A stretch of DNA of 64,000 nucleotides from 21-14-0-10-47-8 sp966211455 (GCA_966211455.1 CBIHNI010000014.1:1-64000); one strand, 5' to 3'. Shown: positions 6,666 through 16,367, counted from the first letter of the stretch. Notes: a model not told the origin generated them from the letters alone. A program made the numbers and translations.

Positions 6666-9197
6666 ATGAAACAATCCAATATCAAAAATTCACGGACGAA
6701 TTTATTTTTTAAAGTGATGATCAGTTGCGCCTTGATGGCCGGCTCTGTCGCTCCCACACAAGCTTTGGCGCAGTCGGACTTCCTGAGCAAGTTCCGCCAG
6801 TACCGCGAGAAGATGCAAAAATCTTCGAAAGACGATCAAGCCAAGCGTTTTGCGGAAATCGATCAAGAGATCGCCAAGATCCAAGACCCCGAAGAGAAAA
6901 AACTTTTGCTGATGGCGAAGGCACTTTTGGCTTTGGATATGGAGCAAACGGATCTTGCGCAATCGGTCTTTGAAGAGCTGTTAAGAAGCAAAAACAATCT
7001 GGCCGAGTACGTTCATTATTATTATGGCCGCTTGCTGACGCAAAAACAGCAGTTCCATCAGGCCAAGGTTCAATATCAGCAGATTCTAGAGCTTTCGCCG
7101 AACGCGCGCATGCAGATGGAAGCCCAGTTTCAGCTTTCACAGCTCGAGATCGCCGAGAAAAATTTCAAGCAGGCGAAAATTCGTCTGACTCAGCTGGAAC
7201 GTCGTCAGCGCCGTGAAGAGGGTTATCCGGAAGCCATCTATTATCTTGCGCAAGCGGAACGCGGTCTTGGCAATTCGGGCCCATTTTGCAAATGGATCAA
7301 AAAGCTCTACACGGTTTTTCCGCAGTACGCAAAAATCGACAAATGGGGACCGCAGCTCAGCACGGATGAATTCGAAGGTCAGCCCACAAAATGTCCAGTG
7401 ACCAACGAAGACCGCCGAAAGCGCATCAAGTCTTTGCAATGGGCGGGTTTGAATGAAAAGGCTTACGCTGAAATTCAAACTTTACGGACGCAAACATCGG
7501 CGGATGATAAATTCGAAGTCGACCGTTTGGAAGTGGGCTACTGGCTTCACGATGGCGAAATCAAAAAAGCTTTGGATATCTTGCTTCCTTATTACGAGTC
7601 TAAGAAAAGCGAAGTTTCATATTTGAATTTGTTTGCGACCACATCGGCACGTGCTGGCGAAACGCAAGCGGCAGTCGGATCTTACTATCGCATTTACAAA
7701 TTGGCTCCGCGCGGGAAGTACGGAAAAGAAGCTCTCTACCAAGCGGCTTTTATGAGCTATCAATTTCAGGATTACGATGGCGCTGCCCGCAAATTCCAAG
7801 AGTTCATGAAGGTCTATCCAAGTTCAGGGTTGACCCGCGATGCGCGCTGGCACTTGGCGTGGATCCGCTATCTGCGAAACGATTACCAAGGCGCACAGCA
7901 AGCTTTCGCAGCACTTTTGAAAGAATCCAAGGGCCGGCGCAAGGGTTGGAAATCGTTTCCGACGGATCGCGTGACTTATTGGATGGCGATGAGCCTTTAC
8001 CGTCTGGAAAAATACGGCCAGGCTCGACCTTTGTTCGAGTCTTTGGCGAAAGATCAATTGCTCAGTTACTATTCGATCGCGTCTCAGTACCGTCTGAAGA
8101 AGCTCGAGTCTCTGGCGCCAAAGTCGATCCGTCTTTCTTTCTCGGAACCTTCGAATCGCATCACGCGTTTCACCGCGCTCGAGTCGATGATCCCAAGCGA
8201 GGATTTGCCGGCATCGACGGATGAGGCGAATGAAAGCGAAGAGACGTTGGCCGCGAACACCATGGCTCCGACCGAAGAAGAAGCGGCACCGGCTGCCGAG
8301 GAAGCACCTCAAACGCCGACTGATGGCACGGTCGCCGTCAACGAGGACGAGGCACCGGCTGAAAATACAGAACCTGAAACCAAGCCGTCATTTGCCAATC
8401 CGGTTCTGGTGAAACGCTTCGAGCGCGCTCGTGATCTGATGATCTTGGGCTTAAATGACTGGGCCAAGTGGGATCTGTACGACATCGAAAAGAAAACCAG
8501 CAATAAAGACTATCTGAAAAACTTGATGCAAGAATATCAGACGGTCGAAAACTATCACCGCTCGGCCTACATCGCGCAGGTCTATTTCGGTGGACAGCGC
8601 GCCCTGCATGGCTTGGACGGCGTTCGTTATTTGTGGGAGTACGCTTACCCGCGAGCCTATTCGTCATTCGTGACCAAGTATTCAAAGCAGCTGGATGTTC
8701 CAAGCGAGCTGGTTTGGGGAATCATGCGGGCTGAAAGCATCTACAAGAAAGACGTGATCTCTCCGGTTGGTGCTTTGGGCTTGATGCAAGTCATGCCGGG
8801 AACGGGGATGAAGATCGCGGAAATGATGAATGAAAAGAATTTCAATCCGCGCACCCTTTTAGAGCCAGAAACGGCCGTCAAAATCGGTGCTCGATATCTG
8901 AAGCGTTTGGATAAAAAGTTCGATGGCAATATTCCGTTGGTAGCGGCGGCCTACAATGCCGGTCCGCACCGGGTTGGCGCGTGGCTGATGAACTTTGGAA
9001 ATCTGGATGTGGACGAATTCGTCGAGCACATTCCGTTCTTAGAGACACGAAATTATGTGAAAAAAGTGGTTTCCAACTTCCAGGTGTATTCGGTTCTTTA
9101 TAGCAATAAGAAGGATTCGCTTTCTTACTTGGCAGAAACTTTGAAAGTGAAAACTCCGGATCGGTTGATTAGCAAAGAAACATGGGAAGATCTATAG
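6666..9197 (+). CDS. slt: Soluble lytic transglycosylase with TPR-rich N-terminal region
   Basis: Periplasmic muramidase-like enzyme cleaving the MurNAc-GlcNAc bond of peptidoglycan to give 1,6-anhydro ends. About 843 residues: signal sequence (hydrophobic stretch ending TQALAQ), a long helical region with many TPR-like repeats (about 30-500), an acidic Ala/Glu/Pro-rich linker (about 515-575), and a C-terminal SLT domain. The catalytic Glu is in GIMRAES, near residue 690, followed by GALGLMQVMPGTG and VAAAYNAGPHRVGAWL. The ATG at 6666 has GAGAA upstream; 6654 is an alternative. The longer TPR part and linker differ from enterobacterial Slt70. The last 16 bases overlap the permease gene, so the two are probably coupled. 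Confidence 0.93.
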   Translation: MKQSNIKNSRTNLFFKVMISCALMAGSVAPTQALAQSDFLSKFRQYREKMQKSSKDDQAKRFAEIDQEIAKIQDPEEKKLLLMAKALLALDMEQTDLAQSVFEELLRSKNNLAEYVHYYYGRLLTQKQQFHQAKVQYQQILELSPNARMQMEAQFQLSQLEIAEKNFKQAKIRLTQLERRQRREEGYPEAIYYLAQAERGLGNSGPFCKWIKKLYTVFPQYAKIDKWGPQLSTDEFEGQPTKCPVTNEDRRKRIKSLQWAGLNEKAYAEIQTLRTQTSADDKFEVDRLEVGYWLHDGEIKKALDILLPYYESKKSEVSYLNLFATTSARAGETQAAVGSYYRIYKLAPRGKYGKEALYQAAFMSYQFQDYDGAARKFQEFMKVYPSSGLTRDARWHLAWIRYLRNDYQGAQQAFAALLKESKGRRKGWKSFPTDRVTYWMAMSLYRLEKYGQARPLFESLAKDQLLSYYSIASQYRLKKLESLAPKSIRLSFSEPSNRITRFTALESMIPSEDLPASTDEANESEETLAANTMAPTEEEAAPAAEEAPQTPTDGTVAVNEDEAPAENTEPETKPSFANPVLVKRFERARDLMILGLNDWAKWDLYDIEKKTSNKDYLKNLMQEYQTVENYHRSAYIAQVYFGGQRALHGLDGVRYLWEYAYPRAYSSFVTKYSKQLDVPSELVWGIMRAESIYKKDVISPVGALGLMQVMPGTGMKIAEMMNEKNFNPRTLLEPETAVKIGARYLKRLDKKFDGNIPLVAAAYNAGPHRVGAWLMNFGNLDVDEFVEHIPFLETRNYVKKVVSNFQVYSVLYSNKKDSLSYLAETLKVKTPDRLISKETWEDL

Positions 9198-10099
9198 GAC
9201 TTGTTTTTTACCGCCTGTGTGAAGCGTTTGTCAGTCTGCTGATTCTGATTTTTATTTCTTTTGGGCTTCTTCGTTTTTTTCCAGGAAGCCCGCTCAATCA
9301 AATTGAAACTTTAGATCCGATGGTGGCCGAGCAGCTGAAGCAAAGCTACCATCTGCAAGATTCTTTCTGGTCCCAGTTCACACAATACCTGCATCAGATT
9401 TTATCCGGTGATCTGGGGTCGTCGATGCATTTCATCGGTCGCACGGTGCAGTCGCTGATCTGGGAATTCGGCCAGACGTCTCTGTCATTAGGTCTTGCAG
9501 CCTTTGTGATCGCCATGGGATTTGCATTGGCTTACACATTTTTCACCCGCTACAAAAAGTGCGAGAAAAAATCCGACACGATCTTGCTTTGGTTTTTGTC
9601 GGTTCCAAGCATTGCGCTGGGGCCTTTCTTAATTTGGTTCTTCGGATTTTATCTGAACTGGCTGCCGGTCGCCTTACTGGAAAAATCGGCTAGCTACATT
9701 CTGCCGATCGCACTTTTGGCATTTAAACCGTCCTTGACCTTGGCGCGCGTTCTTTCCAGCAGCATGGACGCAACCCTGAAGGAAAATTACATCCAAACGG
9801 CCCGAGCGCTGGGATTTTCCGAAGCGCAAGTGATCGGCAAATGGGCCCTGCGAAATTCGTGGATCCCGTTGCTGGCACAAGTCGGACCGCTATTCGCCAG
9901 TTTGATTTCCGGAAGTTTTCTGGTCGAAGTTCTATTTTCGATTCCGGGCCTGGGATCGCATTTTGTCGATAGCGTCTTGAACCGCGATTGGCCTTTGATT
10001 TTGGGGCTTAGCATTTTCTACGGAAGCCTGCTGATTTTCTCGCAGCTCTTAACGGATCTTTTAAGCCGCAAGGTCGATCCCCGAATGAAGGCCTTGTGA
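9182..10099 (+). CDS. ABC transporter permease, DppB/OppB family
   Basis: Inner-membrane permease of 305 residues with the six-segment pattern of peptide/nickel importers. The N-terminal motif FFPGSPLNQIE and GDLGSSMHF are typical for DppB/OppB. The cytoplasmic coupling loop TARALGFSEAQVIGKWALRN is the EAA motif that contacts the ATPase. The start overlaps the end of the lytic transglycosylase by 16 bases. The stop TGA shares a base with the ATG of the next permease. No substrate-binding protein or ATPase gene is nearby. The link to a transglycosylase suggests muropeptide uptake, which is inference. Confidence 0.92.
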   Translation: MGRSIGLVFYRLCEAFVSLLILIFISFGLLRFFPGSPLNQIETLDPMVAEQLKQSYHLQDSFWSQFTQYLHQILSGDLGSSMHFIGRTVQSLIWEFGQTSLSLGLAAFVIAMGFALAYTFFTRYKKCEKKSDTILLWFLSVPSIALGPFLIWFFGFYLNWLPVALLEKSASYILPIALLAFKPSLTLARVLSSSMDATLKENYIQTARALGFSEAQVIGKWALRNSWIPLLAQVGPLFASLISGSFLVEVLFSIPGLGSHFVDSVLNRDWPLILGLSIFYGSLLIFSQLLTDLLSRKVDPRMKAL

Positions 10100-10923
10100 T
10101 GAAGTATGTCGCTCGGGCTTTTTTGATCGCCTTAGTTTTAGGAATGCTGTGGGCGAGTTTTTCGCCAGGCGCAGGAATCCTGACCAACGTCACTGAGACC
10201 TTGCAATCGCCGAGCATCCAGGCTTGGCTCGGAAAAGATTCTTTAGGTCGAGACATTTTCAACCGCGTGTTGTTAGGCGCGCAAGTCTCGATCGGATTGG
10301 GATTGTCATCTTCATTGATCGCGCTTTTGATCGGTCTTTGTTACGGTGCGATCGCAGCGCTTTCAACCAAATGGATCGGCTCTTTGTTGATGCGACTTTG
10401 CGATATTTTGATGTCGCTTCCGGCGGTGATGTTGATGGCGATCCTGGCGTTGATGTTTCAAAGTCTGTGGCCAGATCAAGATCGCTTGGCTTTGTTGGCG
10501 GTTTTGATTCTGGGATCCTGGATGCCCTTCGCCCGCGTTTCCAGAAATCTCATTTTAAAAGAAAAGGGTCTTGATTACATTCAGTCTGCGCAGGCGATCG
10601 GTGCCGGCCCCACGCGCATCTTCTTTCGTCATGTGATTCCAAATCTGACTTCTCCGTTATTAATCTACTGGAGCTTGCAAGTCCCACACGCCATCTTAGC
10701 CGAAGGTCTTCTTAGCTTCCTGGGGTTCGGAGTGCGCTCGCCCGGAGTCAGCTGGGGAGCCTTGATGCAAGAAGGATGGAAGACGCTGGCCAATTACCCA
10801 CATCTTTTGCTGGGCCCATCGCTCTTTTTATTTCTGACAGTCCTATCGATGAATATTCTGCTCGAAAACTTCAGACAGAATCTTGATCCCGTCTTTCAAT
10901 ATCGCTCCAAAGGCGATTTCTAA
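10099..10923 (+). CDS. ABC transporter permease, DppC/OppC family
   Basis: Second permease of the pair, about 274 residues, with an N-terminal membrane segment and the conserved WLGKDSLGRDIFNRVLLGAQ region of the DppC family. The EAA loop is SAQAIGAGPTRIFFRHVIPN, and the family signature LSFLGFGVRSPGVSWGALM follows. It overlaps the upstream permease by one base (TGATG), a hallmark of translational coupling, and presumably forms a heterodimer with it. The gene ends the group; the amidase gene converges on it about 50 bp away. The ATPase must come from elsewhere. Confidence 0.93.
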   Translation: MKYVARAFLIALVLGMLWASFSPGAGILTNVTETLQSPSIQAWLGKDSLGRDIFNRVLLGAQVSIGLGLSSSLIALLIGLCYGAIAALSTKWIGSLLMRLCDILMSLPAVMLMAILALMFQSLWPDQDRLALLAVLILGSWMPFARVSRNLILKEKGLDYIQSAQAIGAGPTRIFFRHVIPNLTSPLLIYWSLQVPHAILAEGLLSFLGFGVRSPGVSWGALMQEGWKTLANYPHLLLGPSLFLFLTVLSMNILLENFRQNLDPVFQYRSKGDF

Positions 10924-10975
10924 TGGCCAGCGACGACATTCAAATCGATCGAAACAAAATGGATTCAAAAATAAA

Positions 10976-12451
10976 TCAAGGAAGCGGTGGAATTCCCTTC
11001 GGTGGTTGTTGCCAACCGCCGAAGCCCAGCTCCAACATCTTCGCAACCGACAAGCAAAGATGATCCTGATTTTCTGCTGCTACGACTTGCAGGCTTAATG
11101 GCAATCCCTCGGCGGACAGGCCCATCGGCACCGCCGTCGCCGGAAATCCCAAAGCATTGATGATACCTGTGTAAGCAAAATCAAATGGCCGAGTGTAAGT
11201 CGATCCCAGCTTCGGTGCTTTTCGTGGATGCACGGGCATCAGCAGAACGCCATTTTTTCCGAGCTTCTTTGTCAGAAGCTCTTTCAAAGACGCCAAGGCT
11301 TTGACGTTCAATTCTTGCTCGGAAAGATCTTTGCTGACGCGGTCTAAGAAGGCCGTCATCAAAGCCGGAAACGTATAGCGACGATGGCCCGTCAAAATGC
11401 GTGAAAATTCTTTGCTGAAGCTCAGTGGATTGTTGTTCGCAAGATACTCCGTAAAGTTTTTCGTTTCGATCGACCAAGTGCGCGCCATCCACAGCTCGAA
11501 AGCGCGAATCATCAGACGGGGATCGGCCTCTTCGGTCACAGCGCCCATTTCTTTCAAGTAACGACCGGCATGTCGAATGCTTTGCGCGACATCGGCTTCT
11601 GTTTCGGATGCACCATGCACAGTGGGCTCGGGCAAAACAAAAACACGAAGGCCTTCGGCGCCTGCAAGCAAAGGCTTCAGCTTGAAATCGGTTTTGACGT
11701 TCGGATCAATCTCGTCCGGACCGATCATCAAGCGCATCAGCAGTTCCAGGTCCGCCGTCGTGTGCGCCAAAGGCCCCAACACGGTGAATGGATATTTCGC
11801 GCCGACCACATCGGCAGCCGTGTCTGGATAAAGCGGGTAATGTCCCGTCATCGGTACAATGCGATCCGAAGGCTTGTGTCCAAAGACGCCGCAGAAGGCT
11901 GCAGGCACACGAATCGATCCGCCGATATCGCTGCCAATCCCGAAGATCGAAGCGCCAGCGCCGATCACGGCCCCTTCGCCGCCCGAGCTCCCGCCGCTGG
12001 TGCGGGAGAGATCATAAGGATTTTTCGTCGCACCATAGACGACATTGTCGCATTCGAACCAGAAGCCGACTTCGGGAACATTGGTTGTTCCCAGTAGAAT
12101 CGCACCGGCCTTGCGCACGCGATCCACCACGCTGGCATCTAAATCCATCATGCGATCTTTGTGGTGCACGGAACCCATGGTGGATTTCATCCCGGCATTG
12201 GCGATCATTTCTTTGCAGGTGAAAGGCACACCGAAAAGCGGCGGCAAAAGTTTGCGCTCGTCATCGGTCATGGATCTTAAAATGCGATCTTTGTTTTCGG
12301 CATCGACGCGGGCTTCGTCATAGCAAGTCTCGACGACGGCGTTGATGCGTGTGTTCCACATCTCAATGCGGTCGATGGTATCATCGACCACTTGAGAGAC
12401 TGTTTTTTCTTGGTTGCGAATTAAGGCAGCAGTTTCAAGAGCTGAGATCAT
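10976..12451 (-). CDS. Amidase signature family hydrolase
   Basis: A 491-residue amidase of the GatA/FAAH superfamily. The Ser-cisSer-Lys triad is visible: K80 (FTCKEMIANAGM), S155 in TSGGSSGGEG and S179 in SDIGGSIRVPAAFCGVFGHK. It has no GatB or GatC partner nearby, and the pattern resembles the fatty-acid-amide-hydrolase-like branch more than GatA, so I do not call it a tRNA amidotransferase subunit. No signal peptide is seen. It starts 8 bp after the ychF stop codon and is probably transcribed with pth and ychF. The substrate is unknown. Confidence 0.9.
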   Translation of the reverse strand: MISALETAALIRNQEKTVSQVVDDTIDRIEMWNTRINAVVETCYDEARVDAENKDRILRSMTDDERKLLPPLFGVPFTCKEMIANAGMKSTMGSVHHKDRMMDLDASVVDRVRKAGAILLGTTNVPEVGFWFECDNVVYGATKNPYDLSRTSGGSSGGEGAVIGAGASIFGIGSDIGGSIRVPAAFCGVFGHKPSDRIVPMTGHYPLYPDTAADVVGAKYPFTVLGPLAHTTADLELLMRLMIGPDEIDPNVKTDFKLKPLLAGAEGLRVFVLPEPTVHGASETEADVAQSIRHAGRYLKEMGAVTEEADPRLMIRAFELWMARTWSIETKNFTEYLANNNPLSFSKEFSRILTGHRRYTFPALMTAFLDRVSKDLSEQELNVKALASLKELLTKKLGKNGVLLMPVHPRKAPKLGSTYTRPFDFAYTGIINALGFPATAVPMGLSAEGLPLSLQVVAAENQDHLCLSVAKMLELGFGGWQQPPKGIPPLP

Positions 12452-12459
12452 GTCCTCAA

Positions 12460-13563
12460 TTAAACGTTGAAGCGGAAGAAAAGTACATCGCCATCTTTCA
12501 CGACGTACTCTTTCCCTTCGACGCGGTACTTGCCGGCATCTTTCACGGCCTGTTCAGATTTGTAATTGAACAGGTCTTCGCAGTGATAAGCTTCAGCACG
12601 GATGAAGCCACGTTCGAAGTCGGTGTGGATCACGCCGGCCGCCTGTGGAGCTTTTGTTCCTTTGCGGATCGTCCAAGCGCGCACTTCTTTTTCACCAGCG
12701 GTGAAATAAGTCTGCAGACCTAAAAGCTTGTAAGCTTCACGGATCAAACGGTGCAGGCCAGGCTCGGTCGCATTCATCGCCGCTAAGAATTCTTTTTGCT
12801 CTTCTTTTGGCAGCTGGGAAATTTCAGCTTCCATCGCCGAGCAGATCATAATTGTCGTGTTGCCTTCTTCGGACGCGCGCTTTTCAACGTCTTTCACCCA
12901 CTGATTTCCGCCTGCCGCAAAATCTGTATCCGAAACGTTGCAAGCATACAAAACGGGCTTCGCGGTCAAAAGATGCAGATCGCGACGGAAAACTTCTTCC
13001 ATTTCAGACAATTCAACCGAGCGGGCCGGCAAGCCTTTCGAAAGAGCCTCGTAAATTTTCTGAGTCACTTCGAATTCCATTTTCAATTTTTTATCAGTTG
13101 TCGTGCGCGCCGTTTTTTCGATGCGTTTTACTTTTTTCTCGACCGAATCCAGATCGGCCAGCATCAATTCGGTGCTGATGACTTCCATGTCACGCAAAGG
13201 ATCCACAGATCCTGAAACGTGAATGACATTGTCATCGGCAAAACAACGAACCACATGCACCAAAGCATCGGTGTTTCGGATATGAGTCAGGAACTGATTT
13301 CCCAAACCTTCACCTTGGCTGGCACCTTTGACGATGCCGGCGATGTCGACGAATTCCATCACAGTCGGCACCACGCTTTGAGGTTTGATAAAACCCGTGA
13401 TCTGATCCATGCGCGGATCCGGAACTGTCACCACACCAACATTCGGATCGATCGTGCAGAAGGGATAGTTCGCCGCTTCGGCTTTGGCTGAAGAAGTCAG
13501 AGCATTAAAAAGGGTGCTCTTTCCCACGTTTGGAAGACCCACGATACCAACTTGCAATGCCAT
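12460..13563 (-). CDS. ychF: Redox-regulated ribosome-binding ATPase YchF
   Basis: OBG-family P-loop protein (367 residues) that prefers ATP over GTP. The P-loop GLPNVGKST is at residues 9-17. Switch region DIAGIVKGASQGEGLGNQFL matches the family. The usual G4 NKxD motif is replaced by CNVSD, the change that gives ATP preference in YchF. A coiled-coil insertion (SVEKKVKRIEKTARTT) and the C-terminal TGS domain (FFTAGEKEVRAWTIRKGTKA) complete the order. It sits directly downstream of pth, a common bacterial pairing, and upstream of the amidase. Confidence 0.97.
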   Translation of the reverse strand: MALQVGIVGLPNVGKSTLFNALTSSAKAEAANYPFCTIDPNVGVVTVPDPRMDQITGFIKPQSVVPTVMEFVDIAGIVKGASQGEGLGNQFLTHIRNTDALVHVVRCFADDNVIHVSGSVDPLRDMEVISTELMLADLDSVEKKVKRIEKTARTTTDKKLKMEFEVTQKIYEALSKGLPARSVELSEMEEVFRRDLHLLTAKPVLYACNVSDTDFAAGGNQWVKDVEKRASEEGNTTIMICSAMEAEISQLPKEEQKEFLAAMNATEPGLHRLIREAYKLLGLQTYFTAGEKEVRAWTIRKGTKAPQAAGVIHTDFERGFIRAEAYHCEDLFNYKSEQAVKDAGKYRVEGKEYVVKDGDVLFFRFNV

Positions 13564-13636
13564 GACTTACCTCAATTCAAAAAAAAGAAATCTCAAAACC
13601 CAAACAAAAAATCAGAGCGAATCAGTCCTAAATGGC

Positions 13637-14200
13637 TTAGCCATTAAATTTTGTCGCAGCTTTCGAAAGCCCATCAAAAATGACGGACTCTAGAGCATCG
13701 CCTGCTTTATTTAAAAAGTCAGGCAATTGCTGCTGCTCTTCGCTGGAAAACTTTTGCAAAACAAAATCAGGAACCTTCATCTCGGGATGTGGCGGGCGCC
13801 CCACACCCAGCTTCAACCGTGCATAATCGGCAGTCCCTAAAAGCTCGCTGATATTGCGAACGCCGTTATGGCCGCCATGCCCACGATTTTTGTGAAATCG
13901 CAAAGCCGCAAACGGAATGTCGATTTCATCGTGCACAACCACAAGGTTCTCGAGCGGAATTTTATAAAACTGCATCAAAGCCTGCACCGACTGACCTGAA
14001 AGATTCATAAAAGTCATCGGCTTGGCCAACATGATCTCGTTGTCATCCATCTTAAAGCGGCAAGTGTGAGCCTTGTGCTCTTCTTTCCACGGCGGCGATC
14101 CCGCGCCCATGGCAAAAAGATCCACAGCCATAAAACCAACATTGTGTCGGGTGAGCGCATATTTAGAGCCCGGATTTCCAAGGCCGACGATCAGATGCAT
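13637..14200 (-). CDS. pth: Peptidyl-tRNA hydrolase
   Basis: Cytosolic enzyme releasing tRNA from peptidyl-tRNAs that drop off ribosomes. The 187 residues match bacterial Pth. N9 in GLGNPGSKY and the catalytic H19 in TRHNVGF are present. The Asp-containing motif VVVHDEIDIPF and NRGHGGHNGVRNI, with its substrate-contacting Asn, are intact. The gene is followed about 70 bp downstream by ychF, and element copy 2 separates it from rplY upstream, so it probably has its own promoter. Confidence 0.97.
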   Translation of the reverse strand: MHLIVGLGNPGSKYALTRHNVGFMAVDLFAMGAGSPPWKEEHKAHTCRFKMDDNEIMLAKPMTFMNLSGQSVQALMQFYKIPLENLVVVHDEIDIPFAALRFHKNRGHGGHNGVRNISELLGTADYARLKLGVGRPPHPEMKVPDFVLQKFSSEEQQQLPDFLNKAGDALESVIFDGLSKAATKFNG

Positions 14201-14290
14201 TTCAAGTATGTCCTTTGAGAGAAGTGAGAGGGTTATAGCTTAGATGGGCGGGTTCGTCATGGGGGTTTTGGTGGTTCGGGCTGGTTGTTT

Positions 14291-14620
14291 GGAGTGGTCG
14301 TCACAGCGGTGCGGGGTAGATTTGTGGGCCGTCCATCCATGAGAAGGCTGCAAGACGGCCATCGTGGCTAGGCGCCCCCGGCCGTCTTGTCCAAAATAGG
14401 GGGACAAATACGCAGGACAATATATTGGCAAAATTCCAATATATTGTCCTCGGAGCGAAGCTCTTGAAACGAAACCCCATTAAAGCTCAGCCGAATTCTC
14501 CCATAAACATTGGAATCGCCGGCCACGATGGCCGGCGGTCCGCGGGTTCGGGGCGCGATAGCCCCGATTGCATGGATGCACGGCTAAAATGACGAGTAAA
14601 GATTTAAAGGCTCGAGAAAC
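14291..14620 (+). repeat. Dispersed structured intergenic element, copy 2 (full length)
   Basis: A 330-bp copy between the pth start and the rplY terminator. Its first hairpin is CAAGACGGCC (14351-14360) with GGCCGTCTTG (14380-14389): two stem positions differ from copy 1 and both partners changed, so pairing is kept, although the loop is longer. The 15-bp palindrome at 14414-14428/14436-14450 is perfect here, whereas copy 1 has one wobble. The hairpins near 14517-14537 and 14548-14568 are also retained. The end reads CTCGAGAAAC, as in copy 1. Confidence 0.85.
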
Positions 14621-14649
14621 AACCGCAGGCAATCAGTCCAAACCAAAAA

Positions 14650-14675
14650 AAAGAGCGATGTTTCCATCGCTCTTT
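14650..14675 (-). terminator. Intrinsic terminator of rplY
   Basis: On the minus strand a perfect 11-bp stem (AAAGAGCGATG with CATCGCTCTTT) and a 4-base loop are followed by a run of T. It lies just past the rplY stop codon, so it should end the prs-rplY transcript and isolate it from element copy 2. Confidence 0.93.
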
Positions 14676-14706
14676 CGAGTTCATTGCTAAATTCAGAGAG
14701 AGAGAA

Positions 14707-15384
14707 TTACTTCTTCTCGTCTTTCTTCGCGCCAGCAGCAGGAGCGGCAGCGGCACCCGCAGCAGGGGCAGCGCCAGCAGCTGGAGCGGCAGCAGCGGCT
14801 GCGTCGGCAGCCGGAGCGGCAGCTTCTTCGACGAAGAGGTTCACAACCGCGATTGTCAACTCTGGTGCAGAGATCAACTTCGCGCTTGCTGGCATCTTCA
14901 AGTCAGAAACGTGCAAGGCATCGCCAACACCCAAGCCAGAAATATCAACAGTGATATTTTCTGGGATTTCAGTTGGCAAACATTCGATTTCAACCTGACG
15001 GTTGACGACGTTCAACAGACCGCCTTCAGAAAGACCGATTGGTTTACCTTCCAATTTGATCTCGACAGAAACGCGTACGGCCTTTTTCAGATCCAGCGCG
15101 AACAAGTCAACGTGCTGTGGACGACGAGTCAAAGGATGAACGTTCACTTCTTTCATCAGAACAACGATGTTGTTCAATTTCGCATCTTTGCTTTTCAAAC
15201 TGAAAAGAGCATTTTCGTATGCGCGAACGTTGAAACGAACCACTGATGATTCGTCGATGTAAAGATTTTGAGGCTCAGTTGCTCCGTAAACTACGGCAGG
15301 AACTTTGCGGTCACGACGAAGAGCGCGGCTGTTGTGTTTGCCGGTTTCGCGGGCTTCTACAGTGAGGTCATGTCTTTGGCTCAT
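14707..15384 (-). CDS. rplY: 50S ribosomal protein bL25 (general stress protein Ctc type)
   Basis: Ribosomal protein that binds 5S rRNA. The 225-residue product is the long CTC type: an N-terminal L25 beta-barrel (GKHNSRALRRDRKVPAVVYG), then the TL5-like C-terminal domain (HPLTRRPQHVDLFALDLKKA, VEIECLPTEIPENITVDISG), and finally a long Ala/Pro-rich tail ending KKDEKK. The tail is low-complexity and likely disordered. It lies 35 bp downstream of prs, the classical prs-rplY arrangement, and has a clear terminator. Confidence 0.96.
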   Translation of the reverse strand: MSQRHDLTVEARETGKHNSRALRRDRKVPAVVYGATEPQNLYIDESSVVRFNVRAYENALFSLKSKDAKLNNIVVLMKEVNVHPLTRRPQHVDLFALDLKKAVRVSVEIKLEGKPIGLSEGGLLNVVNRQVEIECLPTEIPENITVDISGLGVGDALHVSDLKMPASAKLISAPELTIAVVNLFVEEAAAPAADAAAAAAPAAGAAPAAGAAAAPAAGAKKDEKK

Positions 15385-15419
15385 TTTGTTCTCCAGTACT
15401 CGTACAAAAATTGATCTTC

Positions 15420-16367
15420 TTAATCAAACAGGGAGCTGACAGAGTCATTCCCGTGGATCCTCTTGATGGCTTCAGCGAGCAGGTGAGCAACTGAAATCAC
15501 TTCGATTTTTCCACTGTTTCGCGCGGCTTCGCTGAGGGGGATCGTATCGGTCACCCACAGTTTCTCGATGCGGCTTTCAACGATTCTGTTGATTGCGGGC
15601 CCAGAGAGAACCGGATGCGTTGCAACGGCGAACACACGTTTTGCCCCATTCTTGTAAAGACTGTCAACAGCTTGTGTGAGAGTTCCTGCTGTATCGACCA
15701 TGTCGTCCACGATAATCGCGGTTTTCCCGGCGACATCTCCGATCAAATGCAAGGCTTTGGCTTCATTTGGGCCTGAACGGCGTTTATCGACGATGGCGAT
15801 CGGGCATTCGATGCGTTTGGCGAAGGCGCGGGTGCGCTCGACGCCGCCGGCATCCGGACTCACCGCAACAAAATCGGCGCCAGAGCCCAGCTGTTCACGC
15901 CAAGCTCGAGATAAAGTCGGGATGGCAAACAAGTGATCCACCGGAACATTGAAAAAACCCTGAATCTGAGCGGCGTGCAGGTCGACGGTCACAACCCGGT
16001 CTGCACCCGCGGTCGTGATCAGATCTGCCATTAATTTCGCAGAGATAGGTGCGCGGGGGGCGACTTTGCGGTCCTGTCGGCCGTAGCCATAATAAGGAAT
16101 AACCGCCGTGATCGCCTTGGCAGAGGCCCGTCTTAGGGCGTCCATCAGGATGAAAAGCTCCATGTAATTTTGATTGGCTGGAGGGCAGGTGCTTTGAACC
16201 ACAAACACGTGTTGGCCGCGCACACTTTCGTGAATTTCGACCTGAATTTCGCCATCGGCGAAGGAGTTGAGCTGGCAAAATCCCAGTTCGACTCCGGCAG
16301 ATTCGGCTATTTTCCGGGCCAGCGCAGGGTTCGAGTTTCCGGAAAAGATTTTCAGACCCTTCATCAT
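15420..16367 (-). CDS. prs: Ribose-phosphate pyrophosphokinase
   Basis: Makes PRPP from ribose 5-phosphate and ATP, feeding nucleotide, histidine and tryptophan synthesis. Class I enzyme of 315 residues. Visible motifs are FSGNSNPALA, FADGEIQVEI, the ATP-binding YYGYGRQDRKVAPRAPISAK, and the PRPP loop AIIVDDMVDTAGTL. Two adjacent ATG codons (16367 and 16364) are preceded by GGGGGTGA. It is the first gene of the prs-rplY group. Confidence 0.97.
   Translation of the reverse strand: MMKGLKIFSGNSNPALARKIAESAGVELGFCQLNSFADGEIQVEIHESVRGQHVFVVQSTCPPANQNYMELFILMDALRRASAKAITAVIPYYGYGRQDRKVAPRAPISAKLMADLITTAGADRVVTVDLHAAQIQGFFNVPVDHLFAIPTLSRAWREQLGSGADFVAVSPDAGGVERTRAFAKRIECPIAIVDKRRSGPNEAKALHLIGDVAGKTAIIVDDMVDTAGTLTQAVDSLYKNGAKRVFAVATHPVLSGPAINRIVESRIEKLWVTDTIPLSEAARNSGKIEVISVAHLLAEAIKRIHGNDSVSSLFD

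Noticed and set aside
4902..14620. Element copies as insertion sequences with a transposase
   Set aside because: No open frame resembling a transposase is found in any copy, so they are non-autonomous at best.
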